Source: Thermomonas carbonis
Lineage (GTDB): Bacteria > Pseudomonadota > Gammaproteobacteria > Xanthomonadales > Xanthomonadaceae
DNA length: 64,000 nt
Assembly (NCBI RefSeq): GCF_014396975.1
Contig: NZ_CP060719.1
Coordinates: 1,894,001 to 1,958,000 of the forward strand
Reading direction: 5' to 3'
Shown in pieces: positions 8,958 through 19,602 of this stretch. A program made the translations under genes and the position numbers. The notes under the pieces are model-generated. The model did not search any database, had not been told where the DNA came from, and was given only the letters and a program-made list of their open reading frames with translations. Within the stretch, counting starts at the first letter, position 1. Every line of letters begins with the position of its first letter.

Positions 8958-11900
8958 CCACGGCGTTGCGCGATGCCATCGACCATACCGCGCTCGGTTG
9001 GGTGAAGCCCGAGATCGACGAGACCCTGCGCCAGGCGCGGCTCGAGATCGAGGCCTTCGTCGAAAACCCGGCCGATGCTTCCTCCATGCGCGCCTGTGCG
9101 GGTTATCTGCACCAGGTGCAGGGCACCCTGCGCATGCTGGAGTTGCAGGCGCCGGCGATGGTCGCAGGCGAGATGGAACAACTGGCCGGTGCGCTGCTGG
9201 AAGGCGTGCCTGGCAGTCGCGACGACGCCCTTGCGGCGCTGATGCGCGGCGTGGTGCAGTTGCCGGATTATCTGGAACGCCTGCAGGGCGGTCATCGCGA
9301 TATCCCGATCGTGCTGCTTCCGTTGATCAACGACCTGCGCGTGTCGCGCGGTGTGGATGCGTTGCAGCAGGACGCGTTGCCCAGCCTGTTGGTCGAAGCG
9401 ACCGAGGCAGAACTGGAGCATGCGCGCGGCAGCCTGGCCGGACGCAATCGTGCCCTGCTGGACACCGTGTCAGCGGCGCTCAAGGAAGACCTGTTGCGGG
9501 TCAAGGACGCGCTCGACCTGCACCTGCGTGCCGGCGGCGGCAACGTCGCCGAACTGGAGCCGCAGGCGCAAGCCCTGGATCGCATCGGCGAAACCCTGGG
9601 CATGCTCGGCCTGGAAAGTGCGCGTGGCGTGATCCACGAGCAACGCAAGGTGGTGCAGGGCATCGCCGACGGCAGCCGACCGCCGAATGAAGACGACCTG
9701 ATGGAAGTCGCCGGTGCGCTGATCTACATCGAGCATTCGCTGGACGACCAGGTCACCCGCCTCGGCACCGGCGATGCCCCGGGTGATGGCGACGACCAGC
9801 TGGCGCAGGAATCGCGCAAGGTCATGGGCGTGCTGGCACGCGAGGCGGCGGCCAACTTCGCCGAAGTCCGCAATGCCTTCGTCGCCTTCGTCGAAACCGA
9901 CTGGGACCATGCGGTGCTGGACCCGGTGCCGCGCCTGCTCGCCGAAGTCGCCGGCGCGATGCGCATCCTCAACCTGCCGGAACCGGCGGGTTACCTGGAA
10001 GCGCTGCGCCGTTACAGCCATGCTGAATTGCTCGGTCGCAAGCAGGTGCCCGGCGGGCGTCAGCTGGACACCCTGGCCGATGCGCTGGCCGGCATGGAGT
10101 ACTACCTGGAGTCGCTGCGCGATCCGCATGGCCAGCGCCAGGATCTGCTCGACAAGACCCGTATCAGCCTCGAACAGCTGCAGTACTGGCCGTTGCCGGA
10201 TGACGGTGTGGCGACCCTGTCCGAAGCGGTGCCGGCTGAAGTCGCCCCGGTGCTGGAAGCGGTCGTCTTCGAGACACCGCAAGCGCCCGATGCCGCCGAA
10301 AGCTCGGCAGCCACGGTCAGCGTTCAGGCCGACGTGCCTGTGCTGAGCGCGGGCTTCGATGAAGTCGGCGATGAAATCGATGACGAGATCCGCGAAATCT
10401 TCCTCGAGGAATTCGAGGAAGAAATCAGCAACCTCGACGGCCTGTTGACGCCGTGGAAGCGCACGCCCGATGACGGCGAGCTGCTGCGCCCGATCCGCCG
10501 CGTGTTCCACACGCTCAAGGGCAGCGGGCGCCTGGTCGGTGCCAAGACCCTCGGCGAATTCAGCTGGCACGTCGAGAACATGCTCAACCGCGTTCTCGAC
10601 GGCTCGCGCCCGGCCAGCCCGGCCGTGGTCGCCTTCGTCAGCCAGACCCGCGCCGCATTGCCGCAACTGCTCGCCGCGTTGCGTGGCCAAGCCAGTGGCG
10701 TGCTCGACATCGCTTCGATGGAAGCGGTCGCCGACCGCCTGGCCGCCGGCGAAGACGTATTGCTGGATACCGCCGGCAGCGCACCGGTGGCCAAAACGCC
10801 TGGCCGCGCGGCCGAACCCGAAGCCACCGCACCCGCCGCAGACACCGTGGCCGCTCACGTCGACCCCGTGCTGCTGGAGATCCTCGGCTCGGAAGTCGGT
10901 GGGCATCTGGAAACCGTGGACGCCTGGCTGGCGCAGGCGCGTGCCGGCGATGCCAGCGTCAACGATGGCTTGGTGCGCGCGATCCACACCCTCAACGGTG
11001 CTTTCGCGATGACCGAAGTGCCGTCGGTAACTGCGTTCACCGCGCCGGCCGAGGGTTACGTCAAGCGCCTGCTGACCGCCAATGCAGCGGCAGACGCCGA
11101 AGGCGTCGCCACCCTCGGCGAAGTCGCCGACGCGGTGCGCACCACGACGGCCGCGCTGCAGGCCACACCCGCCCAGGTACCGGTGTACGCCGCCCTGGCC
11201 GCGCGCGTCGCCGCCCTGCGCGACACCTTGCCCGAAAGCAGCCTGCCGTTCATCGACGCCACCGCCGAAGCTGCACGCAAGGCAGCGGAGCAGGCCGAGG
11301 CCGCCGAGGCCGAGCGCATCGCTGCCGAACAGGCAGAAGCCGAGCGCCTTGCCGCGGAAGAAGCCGCGCTCGCCGAGGCCAAACGTCTGGAAGCCGAGCG
11401 CCTCGAGAATGAGCGCCTGGAAGCCGAACGCCTGGCCGCGGAAGAAGCCGAAGCGGCGCGCCTGGCCGCCGAACAGGCCGAAGCCGAACGCATCGCCGCC
11501 GAGGAGGCCGCGGCGCGTGCGGAGACCGAGCGCCTCGAAGCCGAACGCCTGGAAGCCGAGCGCATCGCCGCGCTGGAAGCCGAAGCCGCGCGGATTGCTG
11601 CCATCGAGTCCGAAGCCGAGCGTCTTGCCGCACAGGAAGCGGCTCGCCTCGAAGCGGAGCGCCTGGAAGCCGAACGCCTTGCCGCGCTGGAAGCGGCGCG
11701 GATGGAAGCCGAGCGCCTGGAAGCGGAACGTATCGCCGCCGCAGAGGCCGAAGAGGCCCGCCTTGCCGCAGAACGAGCGGAAGCCGAACGCCTGGCCGCG
11801 GAAGAGGCGGCCCGCCTCGAAGCCGAACGCGTGGAAGCGGAGCGGATTGCCGCAGAAGAAGCCGAGGCAGCGCGTGTCGCTGCCGAGCAGGCGGAAGCCG

Positions 11901-14614
11901 AACGCATCGCCGCGGAAGCAGCGGCTCGCGCCGAAGCCGAGCGGCTGGCCGCGGAAGAAGCGGCACGCCTCGAGAATGAGCGCGTGGAAGCCGAGCGCAT
12001 CGCCGCCGAACAGGCAGAAGCGGCCCGCGTCGAAGCGGCGCGTGCGGAAGCCGATCGCCAGGAAGCGGAACGCATCGTGGCGGCCCGCCAGGAAGCGGAT
12101 CGCCAGGAAGCGGCGCGCCTGGCCGAAGCCCGTGCCGAAGCCGCGCGTGTGGAAGCCGAACGTCGTGCCGCCGAAGTCGCTGCCGCGGCCAAGGCCCGCG
12201 AGCAGGCCGCGCTGGCGGCCCTGCTGTCGTCCGCGACCTCGGCCGAGGATCCGGACGAAGCGCTGGACATGGACGGGCTGGACGCCGAACTGGTCGACAT
12301 CTTCGTGGAAGAAGGCGGCGACCTGCTCGATCATTCCGATGGCTTGCTCGCGCAGCTGCGCGACGCGCCGGAAGACCGCGAGGCCATGGTCGGCCTGCAG
12401 CGCGACCTGCACACGCTGAAGGGTGGCGCACGCATGGCCGGCATCATGCCGATCGGCGAGCTGGGCCACGCGATGGAAACCCTGCTCGAAGCCGTGGTGG
12501 CACAGCGCGCCGAGCTCGGCCGCGATGGCGTGCCGCTGCTCGAACGCGGCTTCGACCGCCTGCACGGCATGATCACCCGCGTCGCGGCGCGTCGCGCAGT
12601 CGGCCTGCCGGCCGGCCTGATCGAAGAACTGGACACCCGCGCGGAAGCCCCCATCAAGGCGGTTGCCGAAGCGGTCGACGACGGGCTGATGTTCGTGCCC
12701 GCGCCGGCGCAGAAGATCGAACTCAAGCCGCTGTCCGCGCCGATGGTGCAGGACGGTTTTGGCGAAGACGACGACATCGGCATCCGTGCGCCGCAGGAGC
12801 AGGTCCGCATCCGCGCCGACCTGCTCGATCGTCTGGTGAACTACGCCGGCGAAGTGGCGATCTACCGTTCGCGGCTGGAACAGCAGTTGGCTGCGTTCCG
12901 CGGCACCGCGCAGGAAATGGAGCAGACCAACCTCCGTTTGCGCGACCAGTTGCGCCGCCTCGATTCGGAAACAGAAGCGCAGATCATCGCCCGCTACCAG
13001 CGCGAAGGCGCGGCCGGCAACGAGACCTTCGATCCGCTGGAACTCGACCGCTTCAGCACCCTGCAGCAGCTGTCGCGCGCCCTTGGCGAGTCCGCGGCCG
13101 ACTTGCAGGCGCTGCACGGGTCGATGGAAGACCTGACTCGCCAGTACGAAACCCTGCTGCTGCAGCAGTCGCGGGTGAGTTCGGACCTGCAGGAAGGCCT
13201 CATGCGCACGCGCATGGTGCCGTTCGAGGGCCTGGTACCGCGCCTGCGCCGCGTGATCCGCCAGGCCACCGGCGAGACCGGCAAGCAGGCGCAGTTGAAG
13301 CTGGACGGCGCGCAAGGCGAACTCGACCGCAGCGTGCTGGAGCGCATGACCGCGCCGCTGGAGCACATGCTCCGCAACGCGATTGCGCATGGTCTGGAAA
13401 CGCCGGACGCACGCCGCAAGGCAGGCAAGGGCGACGAAGGCACGATCCGCGTCGCGGTTCGCCGCGAAGGGTCGGAAGTGGTGCTGCAGGTCGGCGACGA
13501 CGGTGCCGGCCTGGATCGCGCCGCGATCCGCGCCCGCGCGATCGACCGCGGCCTGATCAAGCCCGACGCGATCCTGTCGGACGGCGACCTCGACGTCCTG
13601 ATTCTGGAACCTGGCTTCTCCACAGCCGAAACGGTCAGCCGCCTGGCTGGCCGTGGCGTGGGCATGGACGTGGTGGCCAGCGAAGTGCGCCAGCTCGGCG
13701 GCACGCTGGACATCACCTCGCGTCCGGGCGAAGGCACCACCTTCACCCTGCGCCTGCCGCAGACGCTGGCGGTCACCCAGGCGGTGTTCGTCAAGATCGG
13801 CGATACCGAATACGCGGTGCCGATCGCCTCGGTGCGCGGCGTGGGCCGGATCAGCCGCGAGGACATGGCGAAGGACGACGCGCTCTACCGCTACGGCGGC
13901 GAAGACTACGCGCTGCATGATCTCGGTGGCCTGGTCGGCACCACGTCGGTGAAGGCGGAAGGGCAGTTGCAGGTGCCGTTGTTGCTGGTTCGCTCCGGCG
14001 AGCTGCGCGCCGCGGTCGCGATCGACCAGGTGGTCGGCAATCGCGAAATCGTGGTCAAGGCCGGTGGTCCGCAGCTGGCCTCGGTGCCGGGTATCTTCGG
14101 CGCGACGATCATGGGCGACGGCCGCGTGGTGGTCATCCTCGACATCGCCCCGCTGGTCCGCCGCTTCGCCGCGATGCCGCGTGATGCCGCGCCGGTCGAA
14201 CAAGTGGTCGAACACCGTCGGGTGCCGCTGGTCATGGTGGTCGACGACTCGATCACGATGCGCAAGGTCACCGGCCGCGTGCTGGAGCGCCACAACTTCG
14301 AGGTCGCCACGGCGAAGGACGGCATCGACGCACTCGAGCGGATGGCCGACATCATCCCGGACCTGATGCTGCTCGACATCGAAATGCCGCGCATGGACGG
14401 CTACGAGCTGGCGACCGCGATGAAGGCGGATCCGCGCATGCGCGACGTGCCGATCATCATGATCACCTCGCGTACCGGCGACAAACATCGCCAGCGCGCG
14501 ATGGACCTGGGCGTGGAGCGCTACCTCGGCAAGCCGTACCAGGAAGTCGAGCTGATGCGCAACGTGTTCGAGCTGCTCAAGCTGGAGCGCGCCGGTGACG
14601 GTCAGCTGCAATGA
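8954..14614 (+). CDS. chpA: Hybrid CheA-type histidine kinase ChpA (PilL) with receiver domain
   Basis: Central kinase of the Pil-Chp twitching pathway, 1886 residues. In order: an N-terminal helical FimL/Hpt-like region with no canonical phospho-His; an Hpt domain with His519 (HTLKGSGR); a weaker Hpt-like domain with His678 (HTLNGAF); an Ala/Glu/Arg coiled-coil stretch at about residues 770-1088; a third Hpt with His1153 (HTLKGGARM); a dimerisation domain; a GHKL ATPase ([24 protein letters not shown]); a CheW domain; and a receiver with Asp1808 ([11 protein letters not shown]). Pseudomonas ChpA is about 2,470 residues with more Hpt modules, so this is a reduced set with a long flexible spacer. 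The stop overlaps the next gene. Confidence 0.96.
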   Translation: MTTALRDAIDHTALGWVKPEIDETLRQARLEIEAFVENPADASSMRACAGYLHQVQGTLRMLELQAPAMVAGEMEQLAGALLEGVPGSRDDALAALMRGVVQLPDYLERLQGGHRDIPIVLLPLINDLRVSRGVDALQQDALPSLLVEATEAELEHARGSLAGRNRALLDTVSAALKEDLLRVKDALDLHLRAGGGNVAELEPQAQALDRIGETLGMLGLESARGVIHEQRKVVQGIADGSRPPNEDDLMEVAGALIYIEHSLDDQVTRLGTGDAPGDGDDQLAQESRKVMGVLAREAAANFAEVRNAFVAFVETDWDHAVLDPVPRLLAEVAGAMRILNLPEPAGYLEALRRYSHAELLGRKQVPGGRQLDTLADALAGMEYYLESLRDPHGQRQDLLDKTRISLEQLQYWPLPDDGVATLSEAVPAEVAPVLEAVVFETPQAPDAAESSAATVSVQADVPVLSAGFDEVGDEIDDEIREIFLEEFEEEISNLDGLLTPWKRTPDDGELLRPIRRVFHTLKGSGRLVGAKTLGEFSWHVENMLNRVLDGSRPASPAVVAFVSQTRAALPQLLAALRGQASGVLDIASMEAVADRLAAGEDVLLDTAGSAPVAKTPGRAAEPEATAPAADTVAAHVDPVLLEILGSEVGGHLETVDAWLAQARAGDASVNDGLVRAIHTLNGAFAMTEVPSVTAFTAPAEGYVKRLLTANAAADAEGVATLGEVADAVRTTTAALQATPAQVPVYAALAARVAALRDTLPESSLPFIDATAEAARKAAEQAEAAEAERIAAEQAEAERLAAEEAALAEAKRLEAERLENERLEAERLAAEEAEAARLAAEQAEAERIAAEEAAARAETERLEAERLEAERIAALEAEAARIAAIESEAERLAAQEAARLEAERLEAERLAALEAARMEAERLEAERIAAAEAEEARLAAERAEAERLAAEEAARLEAERVEAERIAAEEAEAARVAAEQAEAERIAAEAAARAEAERLAAEEAARLENERVEAERIAAEQAEAARVEAARAEADRQEAERIVAARQEADRQEAARLAEARAEAARVEAERRAAEVAAAAKAREQAALAALLSSATSAEDPDEALDMDGLDAELVDIFVEEGGDLLDHSDGLLAQLRDAPEDREAMVGLQRDLHTLKGGARMAGIMPIGELGHAMETLLEAVVAQRAELGRDGVPLLERGFDRLHGMITRVAARRAVGLPAGLIEELDTRAEAPIKAVAEAVDDGLMFVPAPAQKIELKPLSAPMVQDGFGEDDDIGIRAPQEQVRIRADLLDRLVNYAGEVAIYRSRLEQQLAAFRGTAQEMEQTNLRLRDQLRRLDSETEAQIIARYQREGAAGNETFDPLELDRFSTLQQLSRALGESAADLQALHGSMEDLTRQYETLLLQQSRVSSDLQEGLMRTRMVPFEGLVPRLRRVIRQATGETGKQAQLKLDGAQGELDRSVLERMTAPLEHMLRNAIAHGLETPDARRKAGKGDEGTIRVAVRREGSEVVLQVGDDGAGLDRAAIRARAIDRGLIKPDAILSDGDLDVLILEPGFSTAETVSRLAGRGVGMDVVASEVRQLGGTLDITSRPGEGTTFTLRLPQTLAVTQAVFVKIGDTEYAVPIASVRGVGRISREDMAKDDALYRYGGEDYALHDLGGLVGTTSVKAEGQLQVPLLLVRSGELRAAVAIDQVVGNREIVVKAGGPQLASVPGIFGATIMGDGRVVVILDIAPLVRRFAAMPRDAAPVEQVVEHRRVPLVMVVDDSITMRKVTGRVLERHNFEVATAKDGIDALERMADIIPDLMLLDIEMPRMDGYELATAMKADPRMRDVPIIMITSRTGDKHRQRAMDLGVERYLGKPYQEVELMRNVFELLKLERAGDGQLQ
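11262..12215 (+). repeat. Degenerate coding repeat (Ala/Glu/Arg coiled coil) in chpA
   Basis: About 950 bases of imperfect short repeats built from GCCGAAGCCGAACGCCTG-like units, encoding variations on [11 protein letters not shown] and [11 protein letters not shown]. The product is an almost uninterrupted charged helix of about 315 residues between the second and third Hpt domains. The DNA repetition should make it prone to length changes by slippage or recombination. Confidence 0.85.
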
Positions 14615-15609
14615 ACCGCAAGCGCGTGGTCGTGCTGGCGCGCGCAGGGACGGCGCGCGAGCGCACTGAGGCTGCGATCGTGCAGGCCGGCGCGGATGTC
14701 GCCGCCCTGCTCGATCCGGCGACCGCGAGCGAAGACGATGTGCGCGCCGCGGCACCGGACGTGTTGCTGGTGATCCTGGATGCAGTGGTCGAACAGGCAC
14801 TGGAGAAGTTCGACGGCGTGCTGGGCGACCCTGCGCTCGAAATCCTCTTCGACGATGCCGACGTCGCCGCCAAGCGTGATGCGTGGGAAACCGCGCGCTG
14901 GTCCCGTCACCTGCAAGCCAAGTTGCACGGTCATGACGACGTGCTGCCACCCGCTCGCGATGCTGCCGCCATGCCGACGGAGGTGGCTGCCGAGCCGCAA
15001 GGGTTCCAGGCAGAAATGGATGCCCTGAGCCTGCAGGTCGCGGCCATGCCCGACGTGCCGCAATCGCGCCCGCCGACCTCCTCGACCGCGCTCGGCGCGG
15101 TGGTGATCGCCGCCGGCGTGGGTGGTCCCGATGCAGTGCGCCAGTTGCTCGGCGGACTGCCGGTACATTTCCCGCGTCCGGTGTTGCTGCGCCAGCGTAT
15201 CGAGGGTGGGCAATACGACAAGCTGGTCCGGCAGATGCAGCGTGCTGCGCAGATGCAGGTGGTGATGGCGCAGGCCGGCGATGCGCTGCAGGCGGCTACC
15301 GTGTACGTGCTGCCGGATGGCCTGGACATCCATGCCGCCCCCGCCGGGCTGGTATTCGCGTCCACCGACGGCGAACCGGCCTACGCCGCCCTGCGCGCCG
15401 AGGACAGCGCCCTGCTCCTGCTCAGCGGTGCCGATGCGAGCCTGGTCGACCAGGCCATGGCGATGCGCCTGGCCGGTGCCCTGGTCGTCGGCCAGTCCGC
15501 CGACTACTGTTTCGATCCGGCCGCCAGCAATGCGCTGGTGGCCCGCGGGGGCGAGGCACTGAGCCTGGCCCAACTCGCCCAAAAACTGCTGCAACGCTGG
15601 CCCGCCTGA
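14611..15609 (+). CDS. CheB-like protein (ChpB position), catalytic residues missing
   Basis: The 332-residue protein occupies the ChpB slot, overlapping the chpA stop by four bases. The C-terminal half aligns with CheB methylesterase: [20 protein letters not shown] matches the CheB GASTGG segment but has Gly169 where the nucleophilic Ser belongs, and LLRQRIEG has Arg196 where the catalytic His of QHMP belongs. The HRPSVDVLF segment is absent and the Asp region is degenerate (LLSGADASL). The N-terminal half is receiver-like in shape ([14 protein letters not shown]) without a clear acidic pocket. It is probably a pseudoenzyme kept as a scaffold; functional assignment is inference. Confidence 0.82.
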   Translation: MNRKRVVVLARAGTARERTEAAIVQAGADVAALLDPATASEDDVRAAAPDVLLVILDAVVEQALEKFDGVLGDPALEILFDDADVAAKRDAWETARWSRHLQAKLHGHDDVLPPARDAAAMPTEVAAEPQGFQAEMDALSLQVAAMPDVPQSRPPTSSTALGAVVIAAGVGGPDAVRQLLGGLPVHFPRPVLLRQRIEGGQYDKLVRQMQRAAQMQVVMAQAGDALQAATVYVLPDGLDIHAAPAGLVFASTDGEPAYAALRAEDSALLLLSGADASLVDQAMAMRLAGALVVGQSADYCFDPAASNALVARGGEALSLAQLAQKLLQRWPA

Positions 15610-15617
15610 GGTTTCCC

Positions 15618-16103
15618 ATGTCCGTTCCCATGCAGACTGTTCCCGAGCAGATCATCCGCGGCGTGCTCATCCAGGTCGCCAATGCGCGCCTGCTGCTGCC
15701 CAACGCCACCATCGCGGAAGTGCTGTCGTATTCCGATCCGGAGCCGATCGCGGACGCGCCGGACTGGTTGCTGGGGCGCACGCGCTGGCGCGGCTGGCAG
15801 GTGCCCTTGGTATCGTTCTCGCGCTTCACCGGGGTCGCCGACGAGAAGGGCGGCCTGGGCAGCAAGGTGATCGTGCTCAAGGCACTGGGCGGCGACGCCA
15901 AGCGGCCGTTCTTTGCCCTGCTGACTCAGGGCTTTCCGCGCCTGGTGACGGTGACCGAAACCACGCTCTCTGCCGAAGGCGACGAAACCGAATTGCTGGA
16001 AGGCGTGCTGGGCCGCGTCCGCCTCAATGACGACGACGCGCTGGTGCCGGACCTCGCCGCGATCGAGGAACAGATCGCCGGCGCGCTCGCTGCCGCGGCC
16101 TGA
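15618..16103 (+). CDS. chpC: CheW-like protein ChpC
   Basis: Accessory CheW-domain adaptor at the end of the Pil-Chp operon; in Pseudomonas ChpC is dispensable for twitching and may link extra receptors. The 161-residue product contains IRGVLIQVANARLLLPNATIA, LLGRTRWRGWQVPLVSFSRF and a C-terminal LVPDLAAIEEQI, fitting a compact CheW fold. It is separated from the CheB-like gene by 8 bp and converges on rsmE 14 bp away. Confidence 0.9.
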   Translation: MSVPMQTVPEQIIRGVLIQVANARLLLPNATIAEVLSYSDPEPIADAPDWLLGRTRWRGWQVPLVSFSRFTGVADEKGGLGSKVIVLKALGGDAKRPFFALLTQGFPRLVTVTETTLSAEGDETELLEGVLGRVRLNDDDALVPDLAAIEEQIAGALAAAA

Positions 16104-16110
16104 CCGCGGC
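16092..16110. terminator. Short hairpin between convergent chpC and rsmE
   Basis: GCCGCGG at 16092-16098 pairs with CCGCGGC at 16104-16110 around the chpC stop. It could serve both converging transcripts, but there is no T-tract on either side, so intrinsic termination is doubtful. Confidence 0.3.
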
Positions 16111-16117
16111 GCTGGGG

Positions 16118-16849
16118 TCAGCCCAGGTCGCCGCAGGCGGCCTGCAGGGCCGCGATCGCCGCGATGCCGGCGGTCTCGGTGCGCAGCACGCGCGGCCCGA
16201 GCTTGAGTCCTTCGTAACCGGCCGCGACCAGCTGTTCGCGGTCGCGCGGCGACCAGCCACCCTCGGGCCCGATCGCGATCGTGCAGGCTCGCAATTCCAC
16301 ATCGCGCAATGACGACAGGGACGCCTCGGCGAACGGGTCGAGGATGAAACCGCGGCCTTCGCGCATGCCCGCGGCCTGCGCCAACGGCTGCGGCGCCACG
16401 ACGTCGGGCACCATCGCACGACAACTCTGCTCACACGCAGCCACCACGACCCCGCGCCAGTGCGCCAGTCGCTTGTCCGCACGTTGCGCGTCCAGCTTCA
16501 CTTCGCTGCGATCGCTGGTCGCCGGCAGGATCCGGGCGACGCCGAGTTCGGTCGCCTTCTGCAGGATCCAGTCCATCTTCTCGCCGCGGGCGATGCCCTG
16601 CAGCAGAGTGATCCGCAACGGCGATTCGTTGCCGATGCGCCGCGCCGCCGCGATCTCCGCGCGGGCTTCGCGCTTGCCGGTGACGGTGATGCGCGCGTCG
16701 TAGTCGTGGCCGTCGCCGTTGAACAAGGTGCAGGCATCGCCCACCTGCAGGCGGAGCACGCGCAAGAGGTGTGCGGCAACGTCTTCGGGCAACGCAATCT
16801 CCTCGCCGACGTGCAAGGGCAGGTCGACGTGGCTGCGGGTCAGGCGCAT
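16118..16849 (-). CDS. rsmE: 16S rRNA m3U1498 methyltransferase RsmE
   Basis: SPOUT-class enzyme methylating N3 of U1498 in the decoding region of 16S rRNA with S-adenosylmethionine. The 243-residue protein has the PUA-like N-terminus (MRLTRSHVDLPLHVGEEIAL, HLLRVLRLQVGD), the central LLQGIARGEKMDWILQKATELG and the C-terminal knot IAIGPEGGWSPRDREQL and GPRVLRTETAGIAA. The start overlaps the 3' end of bioA by 10 bases, so the two are probably co-transcribed. Confidence 0.96.
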   Translation of the reverse strand: MRLTRSHVDLPLHVGEEIALPEDVAAHLLRVLRLQVGDACTLFNGDGHDYDARITVTGKREARAEIAAARRIGNESPLRITLLQGIARGEKMDWILQKATELGVARILPATSDRSEVKLDAQRADKRLAHWRGVVVAACEQSCRAMVPDVVAPQPLAQAAGMREGRGFILDPFAEASLSSLRDVELRACTIAIGPEGGWSPRDREQLVAAGYEGLKLGPRVLRTETAGIAAIAALQAACGDLG

Positions 16850-18213
16850 GCGGTGGCCTCCAGGATGGCATCGCGGGTCACGGAAGCCAGCAGTTCCAGC
16901 TGTTCGTCGTCGATGCAGTAGGGCGGCATCCAGTACAGGGTGTCGCCCAGCGGACGCAGCACCACACCGCGCTCAAGGGCTGCGCGATAGGCGCGCAAGC
17001 CGACGCGCATGGACGAGTCGAACGGTGTTCGCTTGTCGCCACCTTGAGTGAGTTCGAACGCCATGATCATCCCGGCCTGGCGGACATCGGCCACGTGCGG
17101 GAGTTCCACGAGCGGCGCGGCGAGTGCGGTCATGCGCGCTGCAGTCGTGCAGTTGCGCGCCAGCACGTCATCGGATTCGAAGATCGCCAGCGAGGCCAGC
17201 GCCGCCGCGCAGGCCAGCGGATTGCCGGTATAGCTGTGCGAATGCAGGAAGGCGCGCTCGCGCGAATCGTCCAGGAAGCCGTCGTAGAGTGCCTGCGTGC
17301 ACAGCACCGCGGCCAGCGGCAGGAAGCCGCCGGTCAGGCCCTTGGACAGGCACAGCAGGTCGGGCTGCACGCCCGCCTGTTCGCATGCGAACAGCGTGCC
17401 GGTGCGGCCGAAGCCCACGGCGATCTCGTCGGCGATCAGGAACACGCCGTGCGCGTCGCAGAGTTCGCGCACGCGGCGCAGGTACTGCGGGTCATGCATG
17501 CGCATGCCGCCGGCACATTGCACGCGTGGTTCCAGGATCAGCGCGCAGATCTCGCCGGCATGGCGCGCCAGCAAATCGCGCAAACCATCGGCTGCACGTT
17601 CGGCACAGTCGTGAGCGGTTTCCCCCGGCGCGGCCGCATAGCTGTCCGGCGAGGGCGCGAACAATGCCTCGGCCAGCAACGGCGCATACACGCGCCGATA
17701 CAGCGGGATGTCGCCGACCGACAACGCACCGATGGTCTCGCCGTGGTAGCCGTTCTCCAGGGCGACGAATTTCGTGCGCCGGTCTTCGCCACGGTTGCGG
17801 AACCAGTGGAAAGCCATCTTCAGCGCGACTTCCACGCCGGCCGAGCCGTTGTCGGCATAGAACACCTTGGCCAGCGGCTCGCGGTCGGCTTGTCGCGGCG
17901 CGATGGCCAGCAGTTTCTCGGCCAGTTCGACCGCGGGTTGATGCGAGAACCCGGCGAGGATCACCTGCTCCAGCGTCATCGCCTGGGTGGCGATGGCGTG
18001 CGCGATCCGTGGTTCCGCGTGGCCGAACAGGTTGGTCCACCAGCTGCTGACCGCATCCAGGTAGCGCCTGCCGTCGCGGCCGACCAACCATGCGCCTTCA
18101 CCGCGCGCGATCGGCACCAGCGGCAGCACGTCCGGGTGCTCGCGCATCTGCGTGCACGGGTGCCAGAGCACGGCGAGGTCGCGCGCCCGCCAGTGTTCCG
18201 CGGCGGCTATCAT
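16840..18213 (-). CDS. bioA: Adenosylmethionine-8-amino-7-oxononanoate aminotransferase BioA
   Basis: PLP-dependent transaminase converting KAPA to DAPA in biotin synthesis with S-adenosylmethionine as amino donor. Typical features are LWHPCTQM near the N-terminus, SSWWTNLFGHAEPRI, YHGETIGALSVGD, FLIADEIAVGFGRTGTLFACE and the PLP lysine in CLSKGLTGGFLPLAAVL. The start at 18213 (MIAAAEHWRARD) fits family N-termini; an in-frame ATG at 18237 would add eight residues. Other bio genes are not in the window. It is divergent from nudE. Confidence 0.95.
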   Translation of the reverse strand: MIAAAEHWRARDLAVLWHPCTQMREHPDVLPLVPIARGEGAWLVGRDGRRYLDAVSSWWTNLFGHAEPRIAHAIATQAMTLEQVILAGFSHQPAVELAEKLLAIAPRQADREPLAKVFYADNGSAGVEVALKMAFHWFRNRGEDRRTKFVALENGYHGETIGALSVGDIPLYRRVYAPLLAEALFAPSPDSYAAAPGETAHDCAERAADGLRDLLARHAGEICALILEPRVQCAGGMRMHDPQYLRRVRELCDAHGVFLIADEIAVGFGRTGTLFACEQAGVQPDLLCLSKGLTGGFLPLAAVLCTQALYDGFLDDSRERAFLHSHSYTGNPLACAAALASLAIFESDDVLARNCTTAARMTALAAPLVELPHVADVRQAGMIMAFELTQGGDKRTPFDSSMRVGLRAYRAALERGVVLRPLGDTLYWMPPYCIDDEQLELLASVTRDAILEATACA

Positions 18214-18266
18214 GGGGCCATCGTGAAATCCTTCCATTCGCCCATTATCGCCGCGGGAGGCGTGCC

Positions 18267-18821
18267 ATGAGCCGACCCCTGCCCATCATCCACGGCATCA
18301 CCGAGCACAACGACAGCCCCTACCGGATGGAGCGTCTGGACCTGGAGTTCAGCAACGGCGAACGCCGCCGCTACGAGCGCCTGCACGGACGCGGCCACGG
18401 CGCGGTGGCAGTGGTGCCGATGCTGGATGCCGAGACGGTCCTGCTGGTGCGCGAATACGCGGCCGGCGTGCATCGCTACGAACTTGGCCTGGTGAAGGGC
18501 CGCATCGATGCCGGCGAGAGTCCCATCGAGGCCGCCAACCGCGAACTAATGGAAGAAGCCGGCTATGGCGCCCGCGACATCCGCGTGCTGCGCAGCATCA
18601 CCCTGGCACCGGTGTACATGAGCCACCAGACCCACCTGGTGCTGGCGCGCGACCTGTATCCGCAACGCCTGCCCGGTGACGAACCGGAGGAACTTGAAGT
18701 GATTCCATGGAAGCTCGAAGACCTCGGCGAGTTGATCCTGCGCGAGGATTTTTCCGAAGGACGCACCATCGCCTCCTTGTTCATTGCACGCGAATGGCTG
18801 AAGCAACATGCCGATCGATGA
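18267..18821 (+). CDS. nudE: ADP compounds hydrolase NudE (Nudix)
   Basis: Nudix hydrolase cleaving ADP-ribose, NADH and diadenosine polyphosphates. The 184-residue protein has a canonical Nudix box, GRIDAGESPIEAANRELMEE followed by AGY. The N-terminus PYRMERLDLEFSNGERRRYERL and the substrate loop SITLAPVYMSHQTHLVLA match NudE. The ATG at 18267 follows GGGAGG. The gene overlaps cysQ by 14 bases, as in several gammaproteobacteria where nudE and cysQ are linked. Confidence 0.94.
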   Translation: MSRPLPIIHGITEHNDSPYRMERLDLEFSNGERRRYERLHGRGHGAVAVVPMLDAETVLLVREYAAGVHRYELGLVKGRIDAGESPIEAANRELMEEAGYGARDIRVLRSITLAPVYMSHQTHLVLARDLYPQRLPGDEPEELEVIPWKLEDLGELILREDFSEGRTIASLFIAREWLKQHADR

Positions 18822-19602
18822 AACCCTGCGCGACGCGGTCATCGCACTCGCACGCGCCGCCGCCGCCGAGATCCTGGCGGTTTACGAGAGTCCTTTCGCC
18901 ATCGAGCACAAGGGCGACCGCTCGCCGCTGACCGCGGCCGACCTCGCCTCGCACCGCTGCATCGTGGCCGGCCTGCAGGCGCTGACGCCGCACATCCCGG
19001 TGCTGTCGGAGGAATCGAAGGACCTCGACATTGCCGCGCGCCGCGAATGGACGACGTTCTGGCTGGTCGATCCGCTCGACGGCACCCGCGAGTTCATCAA
19101 GCGCAATGGCGAGTTCACCGTCAACATCGCCTTGGTCGAACACGGCGTGGCGACGTGGGGCGTGATCCAGCAGCCGGTGACCGGCGCGCTCTGGCACGGC
19201 GGCGAAACGGTTGGCGCGTTCATCCGCGAGGGCGATGCCGGCGACGTGGCGGTCCATGCGCGCATTCCGGCATCGAAGCCGCTCCGCATCGCCGCAAGCC
19301 GATCGCATCGCGACGAACGCACGCAGGCGGTGATCGACGCATTGCCCGGCAGCGACGTCGTCGGCTGCGGGTCGTCGCTGAAGTTCTGCCGGATCGCCGA
19401 TGGCGGCATCGACCTGTATCCGCGCTTCGGTCCCACCAGCGAGTGGGACACCGCCGCCGGCCAGGCGATCCTGGAAGGCGCGGGTGGTGCAGTCCTCGAT
19501 CCGCGCGGCCGCCCGTTCCGCTACAACCAGCGCGACACATTGCTCAATGGCGATTTCATCGCACTTGGCGATCTGTCCCTGCGCGACAGCTTGCCCGGAT
19601 GA
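18808..19602 (+). CDS. cysQ: 3'(2'),5'-bisphosphate nucleotidase CysQ
   Basis: Removes 3'-phosphoadenosine 5'-phosphate formed during sulfate assimilation and related sulfotransfer, releasing AMP. The 264-residue member of the inositol-monophosphatase fold shows the metal-binding motifs PVLSEESKDLD, WLVDPLDGTREFI and FGPTSEWDTAAGQAIL. It overlaps nudE at its start and mazG at its stop, so the three form a coupled operon of nucleotide house-cleaning enzymes. Confidence 0.95.
   Translation: MPIDETLRDAVIALARAAAAEILAVYESPFAIEHKGDRSPLTAADLASHRCIVAGLQALTPHIPVLSEESKDLDIAARREWTTFWLVDPLDGTREFIKRNGEFTVNIALVEHGVATWGVIQQPVTGALWHGGETVGAFIREGDAGDVAVHARIPASKPLRIAASRSHRDERTQAVIDALPGSDVVGCGSSLKFCRIADGGIDLYPRFGPTSEWDTAAGQAILEGAGGAVLDPRGRPFRYNQRDTLLNGDFIALGDLSLRDSLPG

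Noticed and set aside
6427..9087. 886-codon open frame antisense to pilI-pilJ-chpA
   Set aside because: Shadow of strongly supported motility genes; no family features.
11262..12215. CRISPR-like or tandem-repeat array
   Set aside because: The repeats are degenerate, lack spacers and encode a regular Ala/Glu/Arg helix in frame with chpA.
9470..14950. 1,826-codon open frame antisense to chpA
   Set aside because: It mirrors the codon pattern of chpA in GC-rich DNA and the translation is Gly/Arg/Phe-biased with no recognisable domain; chpA has clear domains throughout.
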